Source: Dipteris shenzhenensis
Lineage: Eukaryota > Polypodiophyta > Polypodiopsida > Gleicheniales
Length of the DNA stretch: 64,000 nucleotides
Direction: 5' to 3' (one strand)
Assembly: GCA_047967505.1 (NCBI GenBank)
Contig: CM106538.1
The translations under genes and the position numbers were made by a program. Positions 22,221-32,705 of the stretch are shown here, piece by piece (the stretch's first letter is position 1; each line of letters opens with the position of its first letter). The notes beneath the pieces are model-generated. The model saw only the letters and a program-made list of their open reading frames with translations, did not search any database and had not been told where the DNA came from.

Positions 22221-25200
22221 TCATACCCCATGTGCTTCTTTGTTTTCTTTGACCTTGATTTCCAGGATAACTATGACTGTCTCTGTGGAAAGTCTTGAAA
22301 TTGCTTCATGGTTTGGGACCCATTCCTTTTTCAAACAACTACTATACAATGTACTGTTATCTTGGTTCTCCTTCCTGCCCCTTGGCTCATACCATACCGC
22401 TGTAAATGTTGTAGCTCTCCCCCAGTCATCCATGCTCACGTCAACTACTTTTGCAACCCAAAACTTCACGTTCTCATGTTCATCATCCGATGGTCGAACT
22501 GCAACAAAACAATGGACATCTATGTCTATTTGTGGCATAAACTCTCTCTTCTTGGGTCCACAATATGGACGTGGGAGCAACGATTCAAACTCATTTTCAA
22601 AGAGACCACATGCTGGACGCAAGTCATTACCAACATTTGGCCAAAATAAAGGCCGTTCTGCCTTAATATCATCTTCTCGCATTTTTGCAAGGTCCTTTAT
22701 CAATTGGTAGGTCTTGCTAATTACAACAGTAGTGTGTTCCTTCCAAGAGGGCTTCCAATCAGGAAATCTCCGGAGCATTTCCTCTTTGTATGCAATAAAA
22801 GCTTTTAAGCCTTCTATTTCACCTTTGGATTTCTCGCTGAATTCTTTTATAGGAGCCCATGTTGGATGCATTTCTTTGCTCGGGATTGAAGTTAAGAGAG
22901 AGTAAGGTTCTTCAGGTTCCCATTTTGTATCAAGAGAATAGTGTTGCCATTGCATCACTGGTTTTTCATCCTTTAAGAAAAATCGAAAATAGTGTGGAGC
23001 GCTATGACCAATCAGGGCATCACCACCTTTTTGTATGAAAGGTAGAATAAAGCTCTTCCAATCATACATCCTCTCAACCATTGAGCATATTGTTCCTTCC
23101 TTACGGCCACCAACTTGCCTCCCGCATTTTCTTATCAAGTCATCCATTGTCTCCATGTCCTTGTGTTTTAGTTCTCTTGAAACTGTGCTAAATACCTAAT
23201 CGATATCCTCATGTGTGTGCCCAACCAACAAAAACCCAACTTCAATCTCATTGAAGATTCTATGAGCGATTAGCATTGAGCAAAATGCAAAGAAGAGTAC
23301 ATTCTTATTCTCTCGTCCACAATTGTCTGCTTGTATTCTCAAAGTTGCTGGTAGGCGACCTTTTTCTGCATGTACATTGTGAATTGCCTTCATAACGGAT
23401 GTTACAACTTGATTGCTATCGTGTAGATGCAAGGAATCAATCCATATGTCTGCAAAAAACTTAAATCCGTGCACTAACACTCCACATAGATGTGTCTTTA
23501 AAAAGTATTTGCCTTGTAGCTTAGGTGGAGTGTTAACGAATCGAGGTAATGTTGTTGTATTTTGATCCATACCATCTACAATAATGCACATGTACTCATT
23601 TGGGTGAGAAATAGCTTGCTCCTTCCAAAATGCATATTTTATTCTAGAATGTCGAACAAGTCCATGATGAAATTCTCTCTTTCTTTTGTAAGCTTCTTTT
23701 TGTTCTGGAGATGTTGCACTCTCAAGTGCTCGCTTTAGATCATCACAGTCGTTGCACTTTGACATTTTTTGCCTCTTTGGGATTTTAACATGTCCAAAGC
23801 TTTTTTTCCAAAGAGTATACAAAGTATGAAAAGATGCCGGTGCATGCCCTCTTTGCCTCTGTGTTTCTCCAATAGAGTTAAATACTTCTTTTTTGGTCAA
23901 ACCTATCGGAAGATGCATTTCTGATAGGTGGGGTTGTGGTAAAGCATTTTCATAAATGTAATCTTTCAAAATTGCTGTTGCCGCAACCGTTGAGGCTCTT
24001 GTTTTGGGCCTTCCTATGTTTCCATGAATGTTAAATTTAACTCCATACTTTGCTTTATTAGCCAAATTCCAATATGTGCCATGTGATAATCCTGTAATAA
24101 TGCGATATGCATTATTGCATATACTTTTTCCATTTATAAGAGGCCTTATTTGATGTCCTGAACTTCGCCTTCTCTTATCATTTACAAGAAAGCAAGACAA
24201 TCTCGTGAGTAGGTATTCATTTCTTCTGCTTCCTTTCCTTTGCCATACATGTTCTCTACAACCCTTGATGTCATGTAAGTTAATGGATCGCATACATGTA
24301 TGCTTACAGCATGTAGATCGCATTGCTTTTAGCATAACATCTTCATTCATTACTCTTATTCTCTTTGGTTGCTTTTCTGGATCTGCCTGCACTCGTTGTC
24401 TTTTCATGCATCTGTATGTCCGTTTTGGGACCTTCTGTTCATTCTTATTTGGATTTGTGTAGTTCTCCTTGTAAGATTTATTTGTCACGTTGTTTTCATG
24501 AGATGTTGCATCCTTGATCTTATCACTCTGACAGTCAAATACTGAATATTCCTTTGTTGATGTCATCCTTGCTTTTGATACATTCGTCAAACCATTTGTA
24601 ACATTTACAAGTTCACAATCAAAGTCAAACACCGAATAGTCCTTTGTTGATCTCATCCCTACTTTTGATACAATCGTAGAACCACTTGTCACAATGGCAT
24701 TAGAGTGTCCCGAATGATCTTCAAACTCATCTATTCCTGAGAGAACATCACTCATTGATGCACTTTCTATGGATTTCATAACTCCATAGTCAGTGGTGAT
24801 AGACTGTCCAGAATGATCTTCAAACTCATCTATTCCTGAGAGAACATCGCTCATTGATGCACTTTCTATGGATTTCATAACTCCATAGTCTTGAAACTCC
24901 TCTACTCCAGAGAGAACATCACTCATTATACTATCGTGCATGATTTCCATAATTCCATAGTTACCTGCTTTGACACCAAGAACTTTATCAGTATCCATGA
25001 AGCCATCCATGCTTGAAGATATAACACTTTTCACATCTTTGCCCAAGTTCTCAATGTGCATGAACTCATCCACCCCGGATAAGGCATCACTTGTGAAATA
25101 TTTTTCTTTCTCGGTACCAATGAACTCATCGACTTCTGATAAGACGTCAGTGCTATAGTTGAGTGCATTGGAATCATCCATCTCTGAAGGAATAGAGCTT

Positions 25201-25868
25201 GGTACATTGGCATATTCTTTCAATTCTTTGATGTTGTAGTATACATTATGTTTATCATTAAAAACCACATGCCGAGTCTTTCCAATCTTTAAAAATTGCA
25301 TGCTCCATCTCAAATCCTTACCTACCTCATAGTAGGGACCATCCAATGACATTGAGTTATCATCCATACCATCATCAGTAACTTTTTGAATTCTCATCTG
25401 CGCAAATGTCCAGTGTTCAACTTGTTCAAATCCCAAGACTTGATCTTCTGCTACATACTTATTTGTAAATGATAACATTTGTAAAATATCTCCCACTCTA
25501 AAATCCAAAGATATGCACTTTGTATTCCTGATGACATGTGTTGGATAAGTCTCATCTCTGTCCCATGCAATAAATGCTTTGTTGGAAGTATTATAGGGCA
25601 TAACATCTCCAAGGATTTCCATATCCCCACACTTATGCTTTAGCTCAACATGTGCACTAAGAATCCTTGATACGATAACCGCTACCTTATCTTCGCCAAG
25701 TCTTCTAAAGTGACAAATAGAATTTCGATCACTTTCATGGATTGTAGCAAATGCAACTACTTCTCTTTTGCAACATAAAATCACCTCCATCCCCGGAATA
25801 AATTTTGTAGCCATCTCCTTTGTGAGTTTCCTCTGCAAACAAGCTGTAACAACCATTATAAAGAACAT
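22221..25868 (-). pseudogene. DUF7869-like transposase gene, copy B (single in-frame stop)
   Basis: A long minus-strand frame runs from 25868 (ATG also at 25814, MATKF) to a TAG at 23198-23196. The same frame is open again for 13 codons to ATG 23156 and on to 22221. One nonsense codon therefore separates an 890-codon and a 311-codon part. Order: an N-terminal small domain (PGMEVILCCKREVVAFATI); acidic repeats ending SDVLSGIDEF (25160-24690); a Cys-rich segment CCKHTCM (about 24310); a helical stretch KKEVFNSIGETQRQRGHAPA; then IVDGMDQN, QADNCGRENKN and GHTHEDID with spacing of about 80 and 39 residues, a plausible D-D-E nuclease triad. The TAG falls directly after GHTHEDID, where Gln is expected, so CAG to TAG is likely. 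The C-terminal part has FWPNVGNDL and YCGPKKREFMPQIDIDVH. The transposase role is inferred from motifs and from two copies in one window. Confidence 0.75.
24690..25160 (-). repeat. Internal acidic tandem repeats in transposase copy B
   Basis: The protein motif SDVLSG(I/V)(D/E)EF recurs about five times with spacers such as DYGVMKSIESASM. The last two units are nearly identical at DNA level (24710-24790 against 24800-24880), indicating a recent duplication. A second repeat, STK(D/E)YSVFD, lies just downstream in the protein. Confidence 0.8.
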
Positions 25869-25956
25869 TAGTCTCTTCTCAATAATCTACTTTATTAATG
25901 ATTTAAAAATCCAGAACGTGTTTGAAAATTTAATTAGACACTAACCAATAACAACC

Positions 25957-26735
25957 ATAAACCCTAAACCCTAAACCGTAAACCAAAACAACCCTAAATC
26001 CTAACCAATAACAACCCTAAACCCTAAACCCTAAACCCTAAACCCTAACCCCCAAACCCCAAACCCTAAACCCTAACCCCCAAACCCCAAACCCTAACTC
26101 CCAAACCCTAAACCCTAAACCCCAAACCCTAAACCCTAACTCCTAAACCCTAAACCCTAAACCCTAACTCCCAAACCCTAAACCCTAAACCCTAAACCCT
26201 AAACCCTAACTCCCAAACCCCAAACCCCAAACCCTAACTCCCAAACCCGAAACCTTAAACCCTAAACCCTTAATCCTAACCCCCAAACCCTAAACTCTAA
26301 ACCCTAACTCCTAAACCCTAAGCCCTTAACCCTAACCCCCAAACCCCAAACCCTAACCCCCAAACCCTAAACCCTAAACCCTAACTCCCAAACCCTAAAC
26401 CCTAAACCCTAAACCCTAAACCCTAACTCCCAAAACCCAAACCCTAAACCCCAAACCCTGAACCCTAAACCCTAAACCCTAACTCCCAAACCCTAAACCC
26501 TAACTCCCAAACCCTAAACCCCAAACCCTAAACCCTAAACCCCAAACCCTAAACCCTAACCCCCAAACCCTAAATCCTAAACCCTAACCCCTAAACCCTA
26601 AACCCTAAACCACCAAACTCTAAACCCTAACCCCCTAACCCTAACCCTCAAACCTTGAACCCTAAACCCTAAACCCTAACTCACCAGACCCCAAATCCTA
26701 AACCCAAACCACGAAATCCTAAACCTTAAATCCTA
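25957..26735 (+). repeat. Interstitial telomeric repeats (CCCTAAA)n
   Basis: About 780 bp of CCCTAAA units with variants (ccctaactcccaaa, ccccaaa). It is the plant telomere sequence, C-rich on the plus strand, degenerate, and flanked on both sides by other DNA, so it is internal. It begins about 90 bp upstream of the transposase copy B reading frame, in its promoter region. AAACCCTAA is also the telo-box bound by telobox transcription factors. Confidence 0.95.
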
Positions 26736-26811
26736 TGAGTGTTTTCAAGTAATATCATTTATTTAAGTAATAGTTTTAATTAGAATTTATAAGTAATAGT
26801 GGAATTGATAG

Positions 26812-27710
26812 TTGGGAGGGTGGTAGTGGGAGAAAGGGAGAGTGGGAAAGTGGAGAAAGGGAGTGTGGGAGGGTGGTAGTGGGAGAAAGGGAGAGTGGGA
26901 GAGGGAGTGGGAATGGGGGCGGTGGGGGTGGGGGTGGGAGAGTGGGAGTGGGAGTGGGAGAGGGAGTGGGAATGGGGGAGGTGGGGGTGGGAGAATGGGA
27001 GTGGGAGTGGGAGTGGGAGTGGGAATGGGGGAGGTGGGGGTGGGGTGAGGGTGGGAGGATGGGAGGATGGGAGTGGGAGTGGAAGGGGTGGGGTGGGGAG
27101 TGGGAGTGGGAGGATGGGAGTGGGAGAGGGAGTGGGAATGGGGGAGGTGGGGGTGGAAGTGGGAGGGGTGAGGTGGGAGGATGGGAGTGGGAATGGGGAG
27201 GTGGGGGTGGAAGTGGGAGGGGTGGGGTGGGAGGATGGGGGAGGGAGTGGGAGTGGGGGAGGTGGGGGGGGTGGGAAAATGGGAGTGGGAGTGGGAATGG
27301 GGGAGGTGGGGGGGTGGGAAAATGGGAGTGGGAGGATGGGAGTGGGAGGGGTGAGGTGGGAGGATAAGGGTGGGAGAATGGGAGTGGGAGTGGGAATGGG
27401 GGGGGAGGGGTGGGGGTGGGAGGATGGGAGTGGGAGTGAGACGTGTAGGTGGGAGGATGTGAGTGGGTGGGAGAATGGGAGTGGGAGTGGGAGTGGGAGT
27501 GGGAGTGGGAATGGGGGAGGTGGGGGTGGAGTGAGGGTGGGAGTGGGAGGGGTGGGGTGGGAGGATGGGAGTGGGAGAGGGAGTGGAAATGGGGAAGGTG
27601 AAAGAATGGGCGTGGGCGTGGGAGTGATAATGGGGGAGGTGGGGTGGGAGGATGGGAGTGAGAGTGGTGTGGGAGGATGGGAGTGGGTGGGAGAGAGAGA
27701 GAAGATAATC
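26812..27710 (+). repeat. G-rich minisatellite
   Basis: About 900 bp of (gggagtgggaatgggggaggtgggggtgggaggat)-type units of variable length. The plus strand has dense runs of three or more Gs and so is G-quadruplex-prone. Long Pro/His/Ser frames on the minus strand are a consequence of the composition. Confidence 0.93.
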
Positions 27711-27790
27711 TAATAGAGAGGCCAATGGGAGAGGAGATAATGTTATAGAAGGACCAATGAGAGAGAAGCACTCAAAACCCTAGTTTTTCT

Positions 27791-27798
27791 TATATATA
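27791..27798 (+). promoter_or_regulatory. Candidate TATA box for the Ulp1-like gene
   Basis: TATATATA in cttatatatactctcc is followed by a CT-rich initiator region (ctccttctctcattgtttctc), a purine-rich leader, and a splice-donor-like AG|GTACTG at 27919/27920. With the acceptor at 32703-32704 this would give a non-coding first exon and an intron of about 4.8 kb. Inferred from sequence only. Confidence 0.4.
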
Positions 27799-27979
27799 CT
27801 CTCCTTCTCTCATTGTTTCTCTCATTTCAACAAGGAAGAGCAAGAGGAGAAGCAAAAAGAGGAGGAAGAGCAAAAGCAAGCACAAGCAAGCACAAGCATC
27901 GATTTCAACTTTTTTCCAGGTACTGTTTTTAAAATTTGTATTCTTTGAAAATTTTGAAGGATAGATTTTTAGAGAGAGA

Positions 27980-30160
27980 AAAGAAGAGAGACAGTCTTGC
28001 TGCCTCGACAGCAAAAGAGAGAAAGAAAGAGAGAGGGAGAGAGACGAGAGAAGGGGGGGGAAAGAGAGGGGAGAGAAAGGGAGGGGGGAGAGAAGGGGGA
28101 AGGGGGAAAGAGAGGGGAGAGAGGGGAGAAGCAGCGAGGGGGGGGAGAGAGAGAGGGGAGGGGGAGGCCGCTGCCGCGAGGGGGGGAGGGAGGGGAGGGG
28201 AGAGGGAGGGGGGGCGGCGAGAGAGGGAGGGGGGGCGGGGATAGAGAGGGGGAAGAGGGAGGGGAGGCGAGGGTGGAGAGGGAGGGGAGGGGGCCGCTGC
28301 CGCGGCAGCGGCAGCGAGAGAGGGGGAGGGGGGCGAGAGGGAAGGGGGGAGAGAGGGGGCAGCGAGAGGGAAGGGGGGGGGAAGAGAGAGAGAAGGGGGG
28401 GGGGCCGCTGCCGCGGCAGCGGCAGCGAGAGAGGGAGGGGAGGGGAGAGAGAAGGGGGGGGGGGGGGAAAGGGAGGGGAGGAGAGAGGGAAGGGGGGGGA
28501 AGAGAGAGAGAGGGGGAGGGCCGCGGCAGCGAGAGAGGGAGGGGAGGGGAGAGAAGGAGGGGGGGGAAAGGGAGGCGAGGAGAGAGAGAAAGGGGGGGGG
28601 GCCGCGGCCGCTGCCGCGGCAGTGAGAGAGGGGAGGGGGGGGAGAGGGAGCAGCGAGAGGGAAGGGGCGGGAAGAGAGAGAGAGGGGGGGGCCGCTGCCA
28701 CGGCAGCGAGAGAGGGACGGGAGGGGGAGAGAAGGGGGGGGGGAAAGGGAGGGGAGGAGAGAGGGAAGGGGGGGGAAGAGAGAGAGAGGGGGGGGGGGCC
28801 GCTGCCGCGGCAGCGGCAGCGAGAGAGGGAGGGGAGGGGAGAGAGAAGGGAGGGGGGGAAAAGGGAGGCGAGGAGAGAGAGAAAGGGGGGGGGGCCGCGG
28901 CCGCTGCCGCGGCAGCGAGAGAGGGGGAGGGGGGGGAGAGGGAAGGGGGGAGCGAGAGAGGGGGGAGAGGGAAGGGGGGGGGGGGGCCGCGGCCGCTGCC
29001 GCGGCAGCGAGAGAGGGGGAGGGGGGGGTGAGGGAAGGGGGGAGCGAGAGAGGGGGGAGAGGGAAAGGGGGGGGCCGCGGCCGCTGCCACGGCAGCGAGA
29101 GAGGGAGAGGGGGGATAGGGAAGGGGGGGCGGCCGCGGCAGCGAGAGAGGGGGAGGGGGGGGAGAGGGAAGGGGGGAGGGGCCGGGGGCAGCGAGAGAGA
29201 GGGAAGGGGGAGAGAGAGAGAAGGGGGAGGGGCCGTGGCCGCTGCCGCGGCAGCGAGATAGGGGGAGGGGGGGGAGAGGGAAGGGGGGAGGGGGCGGAGG
29301 GAGCGAGATAGGGGGAGGGGGGGGAGAGGGAAGGGGGGAGCGAGAGAGGGGGGAGAGGGAAGGGGGGGGGCCGCGGCCGCTGCCGCGGCAGCGAGAGAGG
29401 GGGAGGGGGGGTGAGGGAAGGGGGGAGCGAGAGAGGGGGGAGAGGGAAAGGGGGGGGCCGCGGCCGCTGCCGCGGCAGCGAGAGAGGGAGAGGGGGGGGG
29501 GAGGGAAGGGGGGGCGGCCGCGGCAGCGAGAGAGGGGGAGGGGGGGGAGAGGGAAGGGGGGAGGGGCCGGGGGCAGCGAGAGAGAGGGAAGGGGGAGAGA
29601 GAGAGAAGGGGGAGGGGCCGCGGCCGTTGCCGCGGCAGCGAGATAGGGGGAGGGGGGGGAGAGGGAAGGGGGGAGGGGGCGGAGGGAGCGAGAGAGTGGA
29701 GGGAGAGAGAGAGAGAAGGGGGGGGGCCGCGGCCGCTGCCGCGGCAGCGAGAGAGGGAGGGGGGGGGAGAGAGAGAAGGGGGTAGCGAGAGAGAGGGGAG
29801 GGAGAGAGAGAGGGGGAGAGGGGGAGAGGGAAGGGGTGGGGAGAGGGAAGTGAGAGGGGGAGCCGCTGCCGCGGCAGCGAGAGAGGAGGGGGGGGAGAGA
29901 GAGTAGGGGGGAGATGCGAGAGAGGGGGGGAGGGAGAGAGAGAGAGAGGAGGGGAGGGGCCGCTGCCGCGGCAGCGAAAGAGAGGGAGGGGTGGAGAGAG
30001 AGAGAGAGAGAGGGGGAGGAGAGAGAGAGAGGGGATGGGGGGGGAGATCGCGGCAAGTGAGAGAGAGTGGAGAGGAGAGTGGGGAGCGCAAGTGAGAGAG
30101 AGGAAAAAGGTGAGGAGAAAGGAAGAGAGAGAGAGAGAGGGGAAATGAAGAGGAGGGGAG
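27980..30160 (+). repeat. GA-rich satellite with regularly placed GC palindromes
   Basis: About 2.2 kb of gagagaggg/ggggaag-type sequence interrupted, every 60-150 bp, by gccgcggccgctgccgcggcagcgagagag or shorter forms. The core CCGCTGCCGCGGCAGCGG is a perfect 18-bp palindrome. Larger units (for example 29000-29330 and 29360-29690) repeat almost exactly. Long Pro/Ser/Ala/Arg frames on both strands are compositional. Confidence 0.93.
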
Positions 30161-30244
30161 AGAGCAGACTAAGATGAGAGGAAACGTAGACTAGAGCGGA
30201 GAGGAAAGAGAGAGAGAGAAGAGTGAGAGAGATGAAAATTTAGA

Positions 30245-30690
30245 GAGGGAGGACACGAGAAAGTACGATCGAGATAGAAAATCTTACCAATGAAGAGGAG
30301 AAATGAGTGGGCGACGATCGAGACAAGATGAAGAGATCGAGATAGAAAATCTTACCAATGAAAAGGAGAAATGAGTGGGCGACGATCTAGACAAGATGAA
30401 GAAGCTACGATCAATGAGGCATATGAGAGGAGATTGGTATGTGATTTAGTCTAAACTTAAACAAACAAAACTATAAACCTTGGTGTTTGATGAAAATTTA
30501 GAGAGGAAGGGCACAAGAGAGTACGATCGAGATAAAAAATCTTACCAATGAGGAGAAAAAATGAGTGGGCGACGATCAAGAAGAGATAAAGGAGAGATGT
30601 TTTGATGGAAGAATTTGGGAGCTACGATCAATGAGGCATATTAGAGAAGATTGGTGTGTGATTTAGTCGAAACTTAAACAAACAAAACTA
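30245..30690 (+). repeat. Repeats of about 230 bp and shorter around atcttaccaatga
   Basis: Blocks containing gatcgagatagaaaatcttaccaatgaa and gaaatgagtgggcgacgatc occur about three times. tgtgatttagtctaaacttaaacaaacaaaactataaaccttggtgtttga occurs twice, at about 30440 and 30660. Confidence 0.75.
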
Positions 30691-30694
30691 TAAA

Positions 30695-31060
30695 CCTTGG
30701 TGTTTGAAAAAGAAACGTGTGGAAACTAGAATTTCAAAATTTCCCGCCTTTTTTTAAACTATGAATCCTTGTGTTTGAAAAGACAAACCTTGGTGTTTGA
30801 AAAGAGAAACGTGTGGAAACTAGAATTTCAAAATTTCTCACTTGAATCCTTGTGTTTGAAAAGACAAACGTGTGAAAACTTGAAAATTGTGATAAAAGAC
30901 AACCTTGTGTTTCAAAAGACAAACGCGTGGATGTGAAAATTGTGATAAAAGACAACCTTGTGTTTCAAAAGACAAACGCGTGGATGTGAAAATTGTGATA
31001 AAAGACAACCTTGTGTTTCAAAAGACAAACCCCTGGATGTGAAAAGACAAATGTATGCTA
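30695..31060 (+). repeat. 53-bp tandem repeats
   Basis: aaccttgtgtttcaaaagac starts at 30901, 30954 and 31007, with the rest of each unit being aaacgcgtggatgtgaaaattgtgataaaagac. Related less regular units (ccttgtgtttgaaaagacaaacgtgtg) precede it. Confidence 0.9.
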
Positions 31061-31245
31061 AAAGCAAAACTTGTAGAAACTTCAATTTTAAATTTTTCTT
31101 TGTTTTTGAATTTAAAATGAGTTTCACTTTCATTTTTAATTTACTAGTTTAATTTAGACTATAATGCATTTTGTTTTGGAATATAAAGAGTATAATTTTA
31201 ATTTTATTACATTTTAAATTAAAATTTTAAAAGTAGTTTAACTTA

Positions 31246-31330
31246 CATTCGTTATTATTACTTTAATTTATTTCTTTTTAGGGAGAATATTCGTTATTAT
31301 TACTTTAATTTATTTCTTTTTAGGGAGAAT
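31246..31330 (+). repeat. 42-bp tandem duplication
   Basis: attcgttattattactttaatttatttctttttagggaga occurs twice head to tail. Confidence 0.85.
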
Positions 31331-31477
31331 TAATATATTCTTCTAGGTAAATATTAAATTTTTAATTTTAAGTCTTGTTTTCTTTATTTTACGTTATTTT
31401 TTCATAAACTTTAAGTTAAACTACTTTATAGTTTTTATTATATAAATTCAAATTTATTAAGATTTTAACTTCTTATT

Positions 31478-31960
31478 AATGTGAATGTTCAATTCTTATG
31501 AGTTGTAAGTAAATTAAATATAAATTTTATCTTTTTTAAAATGAGAAGGAGAAGAGAGAGAGAGAGAAGGGGGGGTCGCTGCCGCGGCAGCGAGAGAGAA
31601 TGGGGGGGGAGAGAGAGAGAAAGGGGTGGGAGGATAATGTGAATGTTCAATTCTTATGAGTTGTAAGTAAATTAGTTTTTGAAAATATAAATTTTATCTT
31701 TTTTAATATGAGAAGGAGAAGAGAGAGAGAGAGAAGGGGGGGTCGCTGCCGCGGCAGCGAGAGAGAATGGGGGGGGAGAGAGAGAGAAAGTGGTGGGAGG
31801 ATGGGAGTGGGAGAGGGAGTGGGAATGGGGAAGGTGAAAGAATGGACGTGGGCGTGGGAGTGAGAATGGGGAAGGTGGGGTGGGAGGATGAGGGCGGCAG
31901 CGAGAGAGAAGGGGGGGAGAGAAGGGGGGGAGAGAGAGAGAGAAAGGGGTGTGAGTTTAA
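31478..31960 (+). repeat. 158-bp duplication carrying the GC palindrome, plus G-rich units
   Basis: aatgtgaatgttcaattctt starts at 31478 and 31636. Each copy is followed by agaaggagaagagagagag and gtcgctgccgcggcagcgagagag (at about 31576 and 31741). The second copy runs into gggagtgggagagggagtggg units identical in type to the minisatellite at 26.8-27.7 kb. Confidence 0.85.
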
Positions 31961-32480
31961 AAAAGATAAAATATAAATTTTATCTTTTTTAAACTCACAA
32001 CCTTAGTGTATTAAAAAGAATAATGGAAAGATTATTTTTTGCTTTTAATTCGCAACCTAAGGATATTAAAAAGAACAATGGAAAAGAAATTATTTCTTGC
32101 TTTTCTTCGCTTCGACGGTTGGTGTAGTCTAGATTAGCATAGATTAGTTTGTCCTTAGAGGAGAGAACTCCAAAAAAACCAATCAAAGCCATGCTCAAAA
32201 TTTCCCGACTAGTTCCTAATCGGAGTCAGTCCATTCGTTCACATTCACATTCGGTTTCACAGACACAACAACCCTACCATTTAAGCAACGATTAAGGTTT
32301 TTAAACTTTCAAGATGATTGAAAGTTGTATCAGTGGACATGACAGATTACAGTTGTGGAAGTTGACAGAGCATTTTACACTTATATCAGTTGCGGGAGTT
32401 GACAGAGCATTTTGTACTTATATATGACAAACTTCAAATTTGTATTCAGAGATCATTGTAAATCCTTATTTTTTTTCACA
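31961..32480. other. Spacer upstream of the Ulp1-like gene, no gene seen
   Basis: A/T-rich. It contains an imperfect 30-bp repeat (ttgcttttaattcgcaacc / ttgcttttcttcg) and a direct repeat cagttg.gg.agttgacagagcattt. If the first exon is at 27.8 kb, this is intron; otherwise it is a promoter-proximal region. Confidence 0.35.
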
Positions 32481-32572
32481 TTTATGCTCTAAGCCTTGTA
32501 AAGCCTTTTAGGCTATTCCCAAAGCATTTATGCTCTAAGCCTTGTAAAGCCTTTTAGGCTATTCCCAAAGCA
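32481..32572 (+). repeat. 46-bp tandem duplication
   Basis: tttatgctctaagccttgta followed by aagccttttaggctattcccaaagca occurs at 32481 and 32527, identical. Confidence 0.95.
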
Positions 32573-32705
32573 TGAAATTGATACTTATATGATTAGGAAG
32601 AATACAAACTGGAGGTGTATTAATGGGACTCATTGTACTTTTGATTTTTCAAAGTAATTGTAGTTTGTCAAAGTACTTAAAATTTGTGTTGTGCTTGAAT
32701 ACAGG

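Noticed and set aside
22189-22710. Plus-strand frame of 173 codons
   Set aside because: Shadow of the C-terminal part of transposase copy B on the other strand.
25957-26735. A true chromosome end
   Set aside because: Repeats are degenerate and flanked by other sequence on both sides, so the array is interstitial.
26776-27771. Minus-strand Pro/His/Ser frames of more than 300 residues
   Set aside because: Translation of the G-rich minisatellite in two frames at once; no complexity beyond the repeat.
27929-30091. Minus-strand open frames of about 700 residues rich in Pro, Ser, Ala and Leu, and plus-strand Gly/Arg/Glu frames
   Set aside because: They arise from purine-only DNA with GC palindromes; several frames are open at once and all have the same monotonous composition.
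32691-32705. GTG start at 32691 for the Ulp1-like gene
   Set aside because: It lies before the acceptor-like gaatacag and is not ATG; ATG 32706 is the first credible start.
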